DNA from: Martelella radicis
GTDB lineage: Bacteria > Pseudomonadota > Alphaproteobacteria > Rhizobiales > Rhizobiaceae
NCBI RefSeq assembly: GCF_014196625.1
Contig: NZ_JACIDZ010000004.1
Location: forward strand, 62,001-126,000
Reading direction: 5' to 3'
DNA length: 64,000 bases
Below, one piece after another: positions 44,232 through 53,350 of this stretch (the first letter of the stretch is position 1; every line of letters begins with the position of its first letter). The notes beneath the pieces are model-generated. The model made no database searches. It saw only the letters and a program-made list of their open reading frames with translations, and was not told the DNA's origin. The translations under genes were made by a program, and so were the position numbers.

Positions 44232-44263
44232 GGCGAAATTTTGCTATAACAGCAAAAATTTTT
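44232..44263. promoter_or_regulatory. Palindromic operator/promoter of the Lrp-type gene
   Basis: AAATTTTGCT-ataac-AGCAAAAATTTT is an almost perfect inverted repeat close to the general Lrp consensus (YAGHAWATTWTDCTR-like AGCAAAATTTTGCT halves). It spans a TATAAC that could be the -10 box, 15-42 bases before the ATG at 44278, so autoregulation is likely. Confidence 0.6.
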
Positions 44264-44277
44264 TACGGAGAGCGGAA

Positions 44278-44763
44278 ATGGACCGTTTGGATAGAAAGAT
44301 TTTGCGCCTTCTTCAGGAGGATTCGACGCTTGCGGTTGCCGATATTGGCAAAAAGGTCGGTCTTTCCACCACGCCGTGCTGGCGTCGCATTCAGAAGATG
44401 GAAGAGGAAGGCGTCATCAAGCGCCGAGTCGCGCTGCTTGATCCCGAGAAGGTCAATGCCAATGTCACGGTCTTCGTTGCCATCCGCACCAATTCGCATT
44501 CGGTGGAATGGCTGAAGCGGTTCTCCGAATTGATCGGCGACTTTCCCGAAGTGCTCGAATTCTACCGCATGAGCGGCGACGTCGACTATCTCCTGCGCGT
44601 GGTCGTGCCGGATATTGCCGCCTACGACGCCTTCTACAAGCGGCTGATCGCCAAGATCGAGATCCGCGACGTCTCGTCATCCTTCGCCATGGAGCAGATC
44701 AAGTTCTCGACCGAGTTGCCGCTCGATTACATGAAGCTGGAAGCTTCGAAGTCGGGTGATTGA
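44278..44763 (+). CDS. Lrp/AsnC family transcriptional regulator
   Basis: 161 aa. The N-terminal HTH is LDRKILRLLQEDSTLAVADIGKKVGLSTTPCWRRIQKMEEEGVI (residues ~3-47, abbreviated here to its key parts: VADIGKKVGLSTTPCWRRIQ). The RAM ligand-binding domain follows with GDVDYLLRVVVPDIAAYD. The length and the STTPCWRRI recognition helix fit amino-acid-responsive regulators of this family. A good GGAG ribosome binding site and a palindromic operator precede it. The target is unknown; no divergent amino-acid gene is next to it. Confidence 0.92.
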   Translation: MDRLDRKILRLLQEDSTLAVADIGKKVGLSTTPCWRRIQKMEEEGVIKRRVALLDPEKVNANVTVFVAIRTNSHSVEWLKRFSELIGDFPEVLEFYRMSGDVDYLLRVVVPDIAAYDAFYKRLIAKIEIRDVSSSFAMEQIKFSTELPLDYMKLEASKSGD

Positions 44764-44876
44764 TGTCGGTTGACTTCCACCTCTCAAGTAGATTCGACGC
44801 AATTCTTTCGGATGTGACGCTTTATTAAGTTTTCGCTGTTAATCGGTCATAAAGCATAAATCGTGAGGATTGCGGT

Positions 44877-45560
44877 ATGACGAGAACAGTTGCAGCAGCG
44901 TTCATGGCTGCCCTGGCCGGGGGGCCGTCACTGGCGGCGGATCTGGCGGTCACGGCGCCGGCGCCGGTTTATCAGGAAGTCTATGTCGAAGAGAATGAAT
45001 TGCCCTGGGACGGTCCCTATCTTGGACTGAGGGGCGGATATGACTGGACCCACACCCGCGGCACGATTTCCGGAGCCGGGGGCAGTTCTTCCTGGAGCGA
45101 CAGTCTCGCCGGGGCACAGCTTGGCGCCTTTGGCGGATACAATTTCCAGTTCGAAAACAATCTCGTTGTCGGCGCCGAGGCTGACGCGAACTACACGTTC
45201 AACGAGAGCCAGTATGTCGCCGGCGGCGTCTCGCGTAATCACGGAATCGACTGGAGTGGTTCGTTGCGGGGCCGGATCGGCTATGCGGTGGGTAACGCAT
45301 TGATCTACGGCACGGCGGGTGCTGCGGTCGCGAATTTCTATCTGGGGACCGGCTCGAAGCGTCCGCATGAGGTCATCTACGGCTATACGGTCGGCGCCGG
45401 CGTCGACTATGCCTTCACCGAGAATATCTTCGCCCGGCTCGAATATCGCTACACAGGCTATCCGAGCGCCGATTTCACGGGCTATTTCGGGGCCGGCAAC
45501 AAGGCCGATCAGAAAGCATCTTCGAACACCGTCACAGTTGGTCTCGGCGCGAAGTTCTAG
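44877..45560 (+). CDS. Outer-membrane beta-barrel protein (Omp25/Omp31-like)
   Basis: 227 aa. Signal peptide of about 21 residues ending LAADLA. The mature part is an eight-stranded porin-like barrel with the rhizobial/Brucella Omp25-31 pattern: WDGPYLGLRGGYDW, GGYNFQFENNLVVGAEAD, WSGSLRGRIGYAVGNALIYGTAG, GYTVGAGVDYAFTENIFARLEYRYT and a terminal Phe (VGLGAKF) for BAM recognition. Likely a structural outer-membrane protein. It is followed by a strong terminator. Confidence 0.92.
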   Translation: MTRTVAAAFMAALAGGPSLAADLAVTAPAPVYQEVYVEENELPWDGPYLGLRGGYDWTHTRGTISGAGGSSSWSDSLAGAQLGAFGGYNFQFENNLVVGAEADANYTFNESQYVAGGVSRNHGIDWSGSLRGRIGYAVGNALIYGTAGAAVANFYLGTGSKRPHEVIYGYTVGAGVDYAFTENIFARLEYRYTGYPSADFTGYFGAGNKADQKASSNTVTVGLGAKF

Positions 45561-45589
45561 GTTTCCCTGAACGACGGCAATCTTCAATC

Positions 45590-45622
45590 GGCCTTGCGGC
45601 TTTACGCAGGGCCGTTTTTTTA
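45590..45622 (+). terminator. Terminator after the Omp gene
   Basis: CGGCCTTGCG pairs with CGCAGGGCCG (one G-U) around a six-base loop, then seven T on the plus strand. Confidence 0.9.
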
Positions 45623-45708
45623 TTATTGAGCGGCCTCGTTGAACTGGCCGTGCAAGACGGCCTTTCGTCCACCCGCATTCGTTGGCGGGACTGGTTTAAG
45701 GAGAAGAT

Positions 45709-47682
45709 ATGTCTGATCAGATTTCCCTCGTTTTCCCCGATGGCTCCAAGCGCGATTACGCCGCCGGCACGACCGGCCGGGATGTTGCCGAGTCGATTTC
45801 CAAATCGCTCGCCAAGAAGGCCGTCGCCATCGCGCTTGACGGCGAATTGCGCGACCTCGCCGATCCGGTCGAGGACGGCCGCATCGAGATTGTCACCCGC
45901 ACCGATGACCGCGCGCTGGAGCTGATCCGCCATGACTGCGCCCATGTGATGGCCGAAGCCGTGCAGGAACTGTGGCCGGGAACGCAGGTAACCATCGGTC
46001 CGGTGATCGAGAACGGCTTTTATTACGACTTCGCCCGCGAGACGCCCTTCACGCCTGACGATCTGCCGAAGATCGAGAAGAAGATGAAGGAGATCATCAA
46101 GCGCAATGCCGCCTTCACCAAGGACGTCTGGCCGCGCGAAAAGGCCAAGAAGGTGTTTGCCGAAAAGGGCGAGGTCTACAAGGTCGAGCTTGTCGATGCG
46201 ATCCCGGAAGACCAGGACGTGAAGATCTATGCGCAGGGCGACTGGTTCGACCTCTGCCGCGGCCCGCACATGACCTCCACCGGCCAGATCGGCGACGCCT
46301 TCAAGCTGATGAAGGTGGCCGGCGCCTATTGGCGCGGCGACAGCAACAACCCGATGCTGACCCGCATCTACGGCACGGCCTGGGCGGAGAAGAAGCAGCT
46401 CGATGCCTATCTCAACTTCCTCGAGGAGGCCGAAAAGCGCGACCACCGCCGGCTCGGCCGCGAGATGGATCTGTTCCACTTCCAGGAAGAGGGGCCAGGC
46501 GTTGTCTTCTGGCATTCCAAAGGCTGGCGCATGTTCCAGTCGCTGACCTCCTATATGCGCCGCCGTCTCGAGGGCGAGTATGAGGAAGTCAACGCGCCGC
46601 AGGTGCTGGATACGGCCCTTTGGCGGACTTCCGGCCACTGGGAATGGTACCGCGAGAACATGTTCGCGGTCGCCTGCGCCGATGAGGAGGCAGAGGACAA
46701 GCGCGTCTTCGCGCTGAAGCCGATGAACTGCCCCGGGCACGTCCAGCTCTTCAAGCACGGCCTGAAATCCTACCGCGAACTGCCGATCCGTTATGCGGAA
46801 TTCGGCGTGGTGCACCGCTATGAGCCCTCGGGCGCCATGCACGGGCTGATGCGCGTGCGCGGCTTTACCCAGGACGATGCGCATGTGTTCTGCACCGAGG
46901 AACAGCTTGCCGAGGAATGCCTGAAGATCAACGACCTGATCCTGTCGGTCTATGAGGATTTCGGCTTCGACGAGATCGTCGTCAAGCTTTCCACGCGTCC
47001 GGAAAAGCGCGTCGGCTCGGACGAGAACTGGGATCACGCCGAGGCGATCATGACCGAGGTGCTGAAGACCATCGAGGCGCAGTCCGGCGGACGGATCAAG
47101 ACCGGCATTCTGCCGGGCGAGGGCGCTTTCTACGGACCGAAGTTCGAATATACGCTGAAGGACGCGATCGGGCGTGAATGGCAGTGCGGCACCACCCAGG
47201 TGGACTTCAACCTGCCGGAACGCTTCGGCGCCTTCTACATCGACTCGACGTCGGAGAAGAAGAAGCCGGTGATGGTGCACCGCGCGATCTGCGGTTCGCT
47301 GGAACGCTTCCTCGGCATCCTGATCGAGAACCACGCCGGCCACATGCCGCTGTGGTTCGCGCCGCAGCAGGTCGTGGTCGCGACCATCACCTCGGAAGCC
47401 GATGACTACGGCCGCAAGGTTGCCGACAAGCTGCGTGCTGCCGGGCTTTCGGTCGGGACCGACTTCCGCAACGAGAAGATCAACTACAAGGTCCGCGAGC
47501 ATTCGCTGGCCAAGGTTCCGGTCATTCTCGTCTGCGGCATGCGCGAGGCGGAAGAGGAAGCGGTCAATATCCGCCGCCTCGGCTCGCGCGACCAGCAGTC
47601 GATGTCGCTTGCCGACGCGATCGCCATGCTGGCCGACGAGGCGACGCCGCCGGACCTGAAGCGCAAGCGCGCTCTGGCGTAA
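45709..47682 (+). CDS. thrS: Threonyl-tRNA synthetase
   Basis: 657-aa class II synthetase charging tRNA-Thr. Domains in order: TGS (residues ~1-65), second additional domain with the editing-site motif ([19 protein letters not shown], and YYDF), catalytic core with the zinc ligands in [13 protein letters not shown] and motif 2 [24 protein letters not shown], motif 3 with [15 protein letters not shown], and the anticodon-binding C-terminal domain from ~residue 545. Ribosome binding site AAGGAGA precedes the ATG. A terminator follows. Confidence 0.97.
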   Translation: MSDQISLVFPDGSKRDYAAGTTGRDVAESISKSLAKKAVAIALDGELRDLADPVEDGRIEIVTRTDDRALELIRHDCAHVMAEAVQELWPGTQVTIGPVIENGFYYDFARETPFTPDDLPKIEKKMKEIIKRNAAFTKDVWPREKAKKVFAEKGEVYKVELVDAIPEDQDVKIYAQGDWFDLCRGPHMTSTGQIGDAFKLMKVAGAYWRGDSNNPMLTRIYGTAWAEKKQLDAYLNFLEEAEKRDHRRLGREMDLFHFQEEGPGVVFWHSKGWRMFQSLTSYMRRRLEGEYEEVNAPQVLDTALWRTSGHWEWYRENMFAVACADEEAEDKRVFALKPMNCPGHVQLFKHGLKSYRELPIRYAEFGVVHRYEPSGAMHGLMRVRGFTQDDAHVFCTEEQLAEECLKINDLILSVYEDFGFDEIVVKLSTRPEKRVGSDENWDHAEAIMTEVLKTIEAQSGGRIKTGILPGEGAFYGPKFEYTLKDAIGREWQCGTTQVDFNLPERFGAFYIDSTSEKKKPVMVHRAICGSLERFLGILIENHAGHMPLWFAPQQVVVATITSEADDYGRKVADKLRAAGLSVGTDFRNEKINYKVREHSLAKVPVILVCGMREAEEEAVNIRRLGSRDQQSMSLADAIAMLADEATPPDLKRKRALA

Positions 47683-47693
47683 GGGAAAACAGG

Positions 47694-47723
47694 ACGGCGC
47701 GGTTTGACGACCGCGCCGTTTTT
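47694..47723 (+). terminator. Terminator after thrS (possibly bidirectional)
   Basis: Perfect 10-bp stem ACGGCGCGGT/ACCGCGCCGT with a six-base loop and five T on the plus strand. The minus side has only GGGAAAAC, so it may also end the convergent GT25 transcript less efficiently. Confidence 0.88.
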
Positions 47724-47727
47724 GCTC

Positions 47728-48528
47728 TCACGGACGATAATCGACGACAGCCGAGCGGCGGCGGGCGATCACGGCAGCGACCTTGCGGGTGATGACGTCG
47801 ACCCGGTCATTGATCCTGTTGAGCACGATTTCCCGCGCCGAGCGGCCATAGGATTTGCGTTTGCCGCGCTTTTCGATGGAGGTCGTGATGTCTTCTGCGC
47901 CGGCTCCGCCCTGGACATAACGGCTCTGTACGCACAGCGCCGGCACGAGCTGCAGAACCGAGAGGTCATTGCGGATCCTAGCTCTCGGATCGAACAGGGC
48001 GGCGTCGACGGGCACGAGCAGCCTTTCGCTGCGGGCCAGCATTTTTTCGGCGCCCCGCCTGGTGATCACATAGCCGGCGCCGCCGATATGGCAACTGATC
48101 AGTTTCCTTAGCGCATGATCGCCAATCACGGCTTCGGTCTGTCGGGACAGTTCCACGGGTTTCATGCTGGTCTCAAGCTTCACGATGTCGACATCGGCGG
48201 GCAGCCAGCCTGCAAGCTCGTCGAGCACGGCGCGGGCGGAAGCGCTGATCTCTATATCATCCTCGAAAACGGCGGCGAAAGGCGCGTCGCTTTCAAGAAG
48301 CGCCTTCCATGCGCGGATATGACTGAGATAGCAGCCGGTTTCTGCAGCGGTTACCTCCCGGCTGAAGGGCGCGGGAAAGGCCGAAAGCGCCGCGATCCGT
48401 TCCTCGCTCAGCGATCGTCCGTCAGTCGCGGCAAGACGGGTAAAGACGATCTGCCGCGCGCTCATAAGCCGTTCGATCCTGGCAAGGCGGTCGGCGTACC
48501 GGTCTAGATTGATGACGAATGTGAGCAA
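47728..48528 (-). CDS. Glycosyltransferase family 25 protein
   Basis: 266 aa of the GT25 family (LPS/lipooligosaccharide beta-galactosyltransferases and relatives). It starts FVINLDRYADRLARIERLM, has the GCYLSHIRAWKALL segment where His follows the family CxxSH pattern, the nucleotide-sugar/metal motif FAAVFEDDIEI and the acceptor-region HIGGAGYVITRRGAEKML. The last ~50 residues are Arg-rich and may contact the membrane. It probably decorates LPS core or another surface glycan. No other glycan genes are next to it. Confidence 0.88.
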   Translation of the reverse strand: MLTFVINLDRYADRLARIERLMSARQIVFTRLAATDGRSLSEERIAALSAFPAPFSREVTAAETGCYLSHIRAWKALLESDAPFAAVFEDDIEISASARAVLDELAGWLPADVDIVKLETSMKPVELSRQTEAVIGDHALRKLISCHIGGAGYVITRRGAEKMLARSERLLVPVDAALFDPRARIRNDLSVLQLVPALCVQSRYVQGGAGAEDITTSIEKRGKRKSYGRSAREIVLNRINDRVDVITRKVAAVIARRRSAVVDYRP

Positions 48529-48702
48529 GGCCTGGCTTTCAAGGATGAACGTGACGCGGGTCGTCGGCTATATAGCCGAACTCCGGCGGTTGGGAACAGG
48601 GAAAAGGCCGACCCGTTTGTGGTTGCGGCCCTTGTCGTGTCTGGGAAGCTGGCTTCCCACGATCCCGCGTCCCGTTCCGCCGAGCGTCGTGCAATCCTGG
48701 CG

Positions 48703-49647
48703 TCAATCGACGCTCTCGCCGGGATAATCGGCCTCGTCCGTGCCGAGCAGAAGCTCCACCTGGGTGGACTGGCCGGGGGCAACGGTGAAGCTCTTCTCGA
48801 AAACCGTATCCTTGTTGCGGGCAACGGCGGTGTATTCTCCTTCGGCAAGGATCATCGAGGGGTAGGCGCTGCGGCTTTCGGTCAAGACATCGCCAGAGGC
48901 GCCAAGCACGGTCCAGGACGTGTCGGCCAGCGCCTCGCCCCCTTTTTCAGCCGCAAGCGTAAGGGTCACGACGGCCGCATGCTGCTTTAGCGTCGCTTCG
49001 GTGATCTCTCCGGCCCTGACCTTGAGGCGGGCATGGGCTTCGGCGTTGAGATCGCCGTAATAGGAAACGATCTCGTAGGTCCCGGCCCGCAATCTCAAAA
49101 TGGTCTCGGGTTTGAGGTTTTCGATCACGAGTTCGCGTCTTTCGCCTCGGTCCTCATAAACGGTAAATCTGAGAAGGTCGGGGTTGGCGGGGCTGTCATC
49201 GCCGAGCGTGGCATTGAGGATGAGGCCACCCGCCTCGAGCACCAGGGCGACATTCACCGCTTCTTCACCGGCGCGCGGAACCGAGATCTTGCGCGTGGTC
49301 GAAGCCCGGCCAAAGGCGCAATTGACGAAATATTCGCCGGCGGGGAGTTCGATCGACTTGCTCCCGCCTTCGGCCGAGGCGACGAGTTCCAGCCGGCCGT
49401 TACTGTCTGGAACCGATTTGAACACGCGCCATGTCAACCCCTCGCGCATCACCGCGCCGTCCTTCGTCAGCCGCGCCTCGAAGGCAACGGCCCGTTTGGC
49501 GCCGGGTTCCTGGGTTCCGCGCATCAGCGAAAAGGGATCTTCGCCAGCGGTCTGGGCGGCGGCCGGGAGAAAGGACATCAGCAGGGCGCAAAAGAGCGTC
49601 GCAGCCAGCCGGAGAAGGGGAGGTCGGTGCTGAGCAAAGAGAGACAT
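48703..49647 (-). CDS. Secreted protein with repeated beta-sandwich units, unknown function
   Basis: 314 aa. Signal peptide: a basic head, then LAATLFCALLMSFLPAAAQTA with cleavage near residue 32. The mature region is built of three repeated units resembling carboxypeptidase-regulatory-like or prealbumin-like folds; recurring phrases are LTWRVFKSV..LPAGEYFVNCAFG, ..RFTVYEDRG..LRAGTYEIVSYYG and DTSWTVLGASG..LAEGEYTAVARN. No catalytic motif is seen. It might bind ligand or wall components in the periplasm. ATG 49647 is chosen at the signal peptide; the frame is open to 49824. Confidence 0.7.
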   Translation of the reverse strand: MSLFAQHRPPLLRLAATLFCALLMSFLPAAAQTAGEDPFSLMRGTQEPGAKRAVAFEARLTKDGAVMREGLTWRVFKSVPDSNGRLELVASAEGGSKSIELPAGEYFVNCAFGRASTTRKISVPRAGEEAVNVALVLEAGGLILNATLGDDSPANPDLLRFTVYEDRGERRELVIENLKPETILRLRAGTYEIVSYYGDLNAEAHARLKVRAGEITEATLKQHAAVVTLTLAAEKGGEALADTSWTVLGASGDVLTESRSAYPSMILAEGEYTAVARNKDTVFEKSFTVAPGQSTQVELLLGTDEADYPGESVD

Positions 49648-49771
49648 GTTTCTCGCCGGTTGACTTGCGGTTCGCAAGCGTTCACTCCAAATTCGTAGAA
49701 AGCGTTTTGGCCTGAATATCGTGGCCTTTTCAAGGGCAAGGGTCGCTGTTTTTGAACTTATGAGGTTTGCA

Positions 49772-50356
49772 TTGACCGTGAAGAATGAAGCCGTCGTCGA
49801 TTTTCTCAAAACCCGTCGCTCCACGCCGGTGCTGCAGCTCGGGGAACCCGGGCCCGGCCGCGCCGAACTCGAGGAAATGCTGACAATCGCCTCGCGCGTG
49901 CCCGATCATGGCAAGCTCGCGCCCTGGCGTTTCATCGTCTACGCCGGAGCGGCCCGCGCCGAAGTGGGCGAGGCGCTTGCCGAGATCACGCTTGAAGGGG
50001 ATGCCGAGGCCTCGCCCGAGCGCCTCAAGCTCGAGCGCGAGCGGCTGACCCGCGCCCCCCTGGTCATTGGCGTCGTCAGCCGCGCCGCCATCCATCCGAA
50101 AATCCCCGAATGGGAGCAGATCATGTCGGCAGGCGCCGCCTGCTACAATCTCGTGGCCGCGGCCAATGCCCTCGGCTACGGCGCTACCTGGCTCAGCGAA
50201 TGGTATGCCTTTGACGAGCGCGCCTTTGCCGCACTCGGCGTCGAGCCCGGCGAACGGGTTGTCGGCTTCGTTCATATCGGCACCAGGAAAGAAGCGCCGT
50301 TCGAACGCGTCCGCCCGGAACTCGGCGACGTGGTCACCTGGCGCGGAGACATCTGA
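49772..50356 (+). CDS. Nitroreductase family protein
   Basis: 194-aa FMN-dependent NAD(P)H oxidoreductase. Near the start come the FMN-phosphate residues in VVDFLKTRRST, then SRVPDHGKLAPWRFIVY and WEQIMSAGAACYNLVAAANALGYGATW, and a closing GFVHIGTRK. The frame has an ATG at 49760, but a GAGG placed six bases before TTG 49772 and family alignment (first residues TVKNEAVVDFL) favour TTG. The next gene, a flavin-reductase-like protein, starts one base after its stop, so the pair is an operon. Confidence 0.85.
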   Translation: MTVKNEAVVDFLKTRRSTPVLQLGEPGPGRAELEEMLTIASRVPDHGKLAPWRFIVYAGAARAEVGEALAEITLEGDAEASPERLKLERERLTRAPLVIGVVSRAAIHPKIPEWEQIMSAGAACYNLVAAANALGYGATWLSEWYAFDERAFAALGVEPGERVVGFVHIGTRKEAPFERVRPELGDVVTWRGDI

Positions 50357-50357
50357 G

Positions 50358-50960
50358 ATGTTTTATTCCACTGACACAAACGCGCATGGCCTGCCGCATG
50401 ATCCCTTCAAGGCGATCGTTTCACCGCGACCGATCGGCTGGATCGGTTCGCGCAGCGCCAGGGGCCGTGACAATCTTGCGCCCTATTCCTTCTTCAATGC
50501 CGTTTCCAGCGTGCCGCCGGTGGTGATGTTTTCATCCGATCACGTCAAGGACAGCCTGCGCAATATCGAAGAAACCGGCGTCTTCACCGTGAATCTGGCA
50601 AGCAGGGACCTTGCCGAACAGATGAACGCCACATCGGCATCGCTTGAACATGGAGAAAGCGAGTTCGAGGCTGCCGGTCTTGCGTCCGTGACCGGGAAAC
50701 TGGTCGATGCACCCTATGTCGGCGAGGCCTATGCGGTGCTTGAGTGCCGGCTGACGGGCATCATGGCGCCGCCGACGCTCGAAGGCGCCGTCACGCACAG
50801 TCGCATGGTCTTCGGACAGGTCGTCGCGATCCACATCAAGGACGAGGCGCTCACCGGCGATGGCCGCCTCGACATGGGCAAGGTTCGCCCGCTCGCGCGC
50901 CTCGGCTACCGCGACTATTGCGATGGCGGTGACGTTTTCGAGATGGTCCGGCCACGATAG
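50358..50960 (+). CDS. Flavin reductase-like (DIM6/NTAB) domain protein
   Basis: 200-aa FMN-binding split-barrel protein. Signature segments: KAIVSPRPIGWIGSRSARGRDNLAPYSFFNAVSS, PPVVMFSSDHVKDSLRNIEETGVFTVNLAS, then VECRLTG-type (LECRLTGIM) and a VFGQVVAIHI strand. This group supplies reduced flavin or acts on small aldehydes. Coupled to the nitroreductase gene (stop TGA, one base, ATG), which implies a shared flavin-redox task. Confidence 0.86.
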   Translation: MFYSTDTNAHGLPHDPFKAIVSPRPIGWIGSRSARGRDNLAPYSFFNAVSSVPPVVMFSSDHVKDSLRNIEETGVFTVNLASRDLAEQMNATSASLEHGESEFEAAGLASVTGKLVDAPYVGEAYAVLECRLTGIMAPPTLEGAVTHSRMVFGQVVAIHIKDEALTGDGRLDMGKVRPLARLGYRDYCDGGDVFEMVRPR

Positions 50961-50986
50961 GCGCGCTGGAACGCCCTGATTTTTCT

Positions 50987-51661
50987 TCAGGCAGCGCCGA
51001 ATGCGCTCTTGATGATGTCGATATGGGCCGGGTTTTCGGTCAGTTTGCCGGCAAAGCCGGTGCGAGCGGCCTGATGACATGAAGTCGCGAAGGCTTCCGC
51101 CGGTGATCGGGCGGCCGAGAAGTCGATCGCCGGGACGCCGAGATTGCGGGCGGCGAGCATGGTTGCCACCGCGCCCTGGCGTGCGATCACGCCGTCGCCG
51201 GGTTCCAGCGCATCGCCGTCATAGCCGAGCGCGATCAGACGGCCGTGCTTGTGAACAAAATGGCGGGCATTGAGAAGCCCGCCGCCATTGTCACCGATCA
51301 TCGCGATGAGGGCGATCGATCCCTCTTCCAGGTCCTCGCGCGCCTCCACAACCCTCAGCAGCGTCTCGGCCATTTGGATACGGGCGGCACTTTCAACGCC
51401 GCGCAGGATGATGCCGTCGGGCGCGGCGCGCGCGGCGCGGCAAAAATCCTCGACATTATAGGCCTTGGATATTGATTCGCAGATCAGGAAGACCGGCAGC
51501 GAAGGCAGAACGCTCCTGAGCGACGCGATGCGTTCGCCGAGCTTTTCCTCGTCTTTGGCGTGAAGACAAAGACAGTCGGGACGGTTTGCCTGGGGATCGA
51601 AGGGAAGGGGGTCGTCTGTTGCCATGCCGAGCAACCAGACTTTCATGCGGCGAATGTCCAT
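50987..51661 (-). CDS. CitE-like aldolase-family protein, divergent
   Basis: 224 aa. Parts fit the citrate lyase beta-subunit/HpcH fold: PDCLCLHAKDEEKLGERI, FLICESISKAYNVEDFCRAA (the usual ETxxG element), GDNGGGLLNARHFVHKHGR, LGVPAIDFSAARSPAEAF and the terminal GFAGKLTENPAHIDIIKSAF (normally GF.GK..IHP). Several canonical acidic metal ligands are not apparent and the protein is short for the family (~270-300), so activity is uncertain. ATG 51661 is preferred because GGAGG lies 7 bases upstream. Confidence 0.72.
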   Translation of the reverse strand: MDIRRMKVWLLGMATDDPLPFDPQANRPDCLCLHAKDEEKLGERIASLRSVLPSLPVFLICESISKAYNVEDFCRAARAAPDGIILRGVESAARIQMAETLLRVVEAREDLEEGSIALIAMIGDNGGGLLNARHFVHKHGRLIALGYDGDALEPGDGVIARQGAVATMLAARNLGVPAIDFSAARSPAEAFATSCHQAARTGFAGKLTENPAHIDIIKSAFGAA

Positions 51662-51777
51662 CGTCATTCCTCCAACCGTGTCTCCCACATTTGTCAGGAT
51701 GAACGAATGTTAGCCGGTTGGAAACGGCCTTCGCCGCCTTTCCACCTGTAATATGACAGTTTTACGTCTATCGCCGG

Positions 51778-51812
51778 TCAAAAACAGGCCGGGCGGGGCG
51801 TTCCCGCCCGGC
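51778..51812 (-). terminator. Terminator of the NADPH-FMN reductase gene
   Basis: Perfect 10-bp stem GCCGGGCGGG/CCCGCCCGGC with a GCGTT loop; the minus strand continues into TGTTTTTGACC. Confidence 0.88.
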
Positions 51813-51820
51813 TTTGTCGG

Positions 51821-52387
51821 TCAGGAGGCCTTGCGCATTTCGGCCAGCGGGCCCGCCCATTTGTAAAGCTCGTCGAGAAGGCCGGTCGCGCCCGCCTTCA
51901 TCTCGTCGTTCGGCGTCAGCTTGCCGTCTTCGCCGAGGAATTTGGGGAAGAAGGGAATCGGCACGACCTGGGGCAGGGGGTGGGCGTTGAGGTTGACGAT
52001 CAGCGTGCGCAACTCCTGGGCGGCGCGCAGGCCGCCGGAAACGCCGCCATAGCTGACAACGCCGGCCGGCTTGTAGCCCCATTCCTTGGAGACCACCTGC
52101 AGCGCGTTCACGAGCGTTGCCGGGGCGAAGAAATCATATTCCGGGGTCACAAAGATGAAGGCGTCGGCAGAGGCGACGCTTTCGCTCCACTTGCGGGTAT
52201 GCTCGTGCTCATATTCCTGCAGCCGCGGATGCTTCGGCTCATCAAGAAAGGGCAGCTTGAAATCATCGAGATCGACGACCTCAACCTCGAACTTGCCATG
52301 CTCGCGGGCGAAATCGCCGACCCATTTGGCAATGGACGGTCCGACCCGGCCGGGGCGGGTGCTGCCGATGATGATGTTGAGCTTCAT
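51821..52387 (-). CDS. NADPH-dependent FMN reductase family protein
   Basis: 188-aa flavodoxin-fold oxidoreductase. FMN-phosphate loop IIGSTRPGRVGPSIAKW at residues ~5-21, FLDEP near residue 48, and FVTPEYDFFAPATLVNAL (the conserved PEYN-type motif, here PEYD) at ~80-97. The YGGVSGGLRAAQELR segment binds the isoalloxazine ring edge. Similar proteins are quinone or azo reductases. An AAGGAG site precedes ATG 52387, and its own terminator follows. Confidence 0.88.
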   Translation of the reverse strand: MKLNIIIGSTRPGRVGPSIAKWVGDFAREHGKFEVEVVDLDDFKLPFLDEPKHPRLQEYEHEHTRKWSESVASADAFIFVTPEYDFFAPATLVNALQVVSKEWGYKPAGVVSYGGVSGGLRAAQELRTLIVNLNAHPLPQVVPIPFFPKFLGEDGKLTPNDEMKAGATGLLDELYKWAGPLAEMRKAS

Positions 52388-52578
52388 GGAAATCTCCTTG
52401 CCGCAGCGCGAGGGGCATGCCGTCGTCGCCGAATTTCGAATGAAAGAACCGGCCGGAAGGCTGCCCGCCGGTCCTGGATGAACACGACAGGGAAAATAGG
52501 CGGCCAAATGGGGGGAGGCAAGGGAGGACGGGGATGTGACCAGGTCACCTGCGGGTAACCACTCGCGCCCGAGGCGTT

Positions 52579-52606
52579 CTTGCCCCGCCCGGAGGCGGGG
52601 CGCAAG
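52579..52606 (-). terminator. Weak hairpin after the L,D-transpeptidase gene
   Basis: CTTGCCCCGCC / GGCGGGGCGCAAG with a small bulge and a CGGA loop. No U-run follows on either strand, so it may be a Rho-assisted or stabilising structure. Confidence 0.4.
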
Positions 52607-52648
52607 GCTTGTCTATTGCTGCAGACCTTCCGTGCCGGCCGCTTCCGC

Positions 52649-53350
52649 CTACTGGTAGACGACGATCGGGGTCGGGAGGTTGTTGACCCGGTTGTACAGG
52701 TCGATCACATCCTGGTTCAGCATGCGGATGCAGCCGGAGGAAACGGCCTTGCCGATCGAGGTCCAGTCCGGATTGCCGTGGACGCGGTAGAGCGTGTCCT
52801 TGCCGTTTTCGAAGATGTAGAGCGCGCGCGCGCCGAGCGGGTTCATCAGGCCCGCTTCCATGCCGCCATTTTCGTTGGAATATTTCTCAAGCTTCGGATC
52901 GCGCTCGATCATTTCCTTCGGCGGGAACCATTTCGGCCATTCCTGCTTCCATTTGATCACGCCATTGCCGCCCCAGGAGAAGCCGGCGCGGCCGATGCCG
53001 ACGCCATAACGCATCGCCATGCCGTTCTCGCCGACCAGGTAGAGGAAGCGGTTCGGCGTATCGACCACGACCGTTCCGGGGGCCTCGCCGGTCGGGTCGC
53101 GGACTTCCTGGCGGTAGTAGAGCGGGTCAATCTGGCGCCACGGCACGGCCGGGATCATGTAGCCATTGTCCTCGAGCGGGCCGTACATGGCGTCGAGCTG
53201 CGCGGCGGTGTAGGGCGTGCCGCCGATGCGCGGCTCTGCCGGAGCCACGGGCTGGGCCGGGTACTGGCTCACGCAGCCGGTGAGGACTGCGGTGGTCGAA
53301 ACGGCGCCGAGAAGGAAGGTGCGGCGCGACATCGTCTTGTCAACGAGCAT
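52649..53350 (-). CDS. L,D-transpeptidase (YkuD domain), exported
   Basis: 233-aa peptidoglycan cross-linking enzyme. The N-terminus MSRRTFLLGA resembles a Tat motif and is followed by a lipobox-like VLTGC, so it may be a Tat-exported lipoprotein. The YkuD domain (~residues 90-233) carries the catalytic motif HGNPDW..SSGCIRMLNQDV with the nucleophilic Cys. It makes 3-3 cross-links or attaches outer-membrane proteins to the wall, an important wall mode in Rhizobiales. AGAGG lies before the ATG. Confidence 0.92.
   Translation of the reverse strand: MLVDKTMSRRTFLLGAVSTTAVLTGCVSQYPAQPVAPAEPRIGGTPYTAAQLDAMYGPLEDNGYMIPAVPWRQIDPLYYRQEVRDPTGEAPGTVVVDTPNRFLYLVGENGMAMRYGVGIGRAGFSWGGNGVIKWKQEWPKWFPPKEMIERDPKLEKYSNENGGMEAGLMNPLGARALYIFENGKDTLYRVHGNPDWTSIGKAVSSGCIRMLNQDVIDLYNRVNNLPTPIVVYQ

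Noticed and set aside
44820-44850. CtrA box (TTAA-N7-TTAA) before the Omp gene
   Set aside because: The two TTAA halves are ten bases apart, not seven.
45532-47502. 656-aa open frame on the minus strand inside thrS
   Set aside because: It is the antisense shadow of a GC-rich conserved gene. Its translation has no recognisable domain, while thrS shows every family motif.
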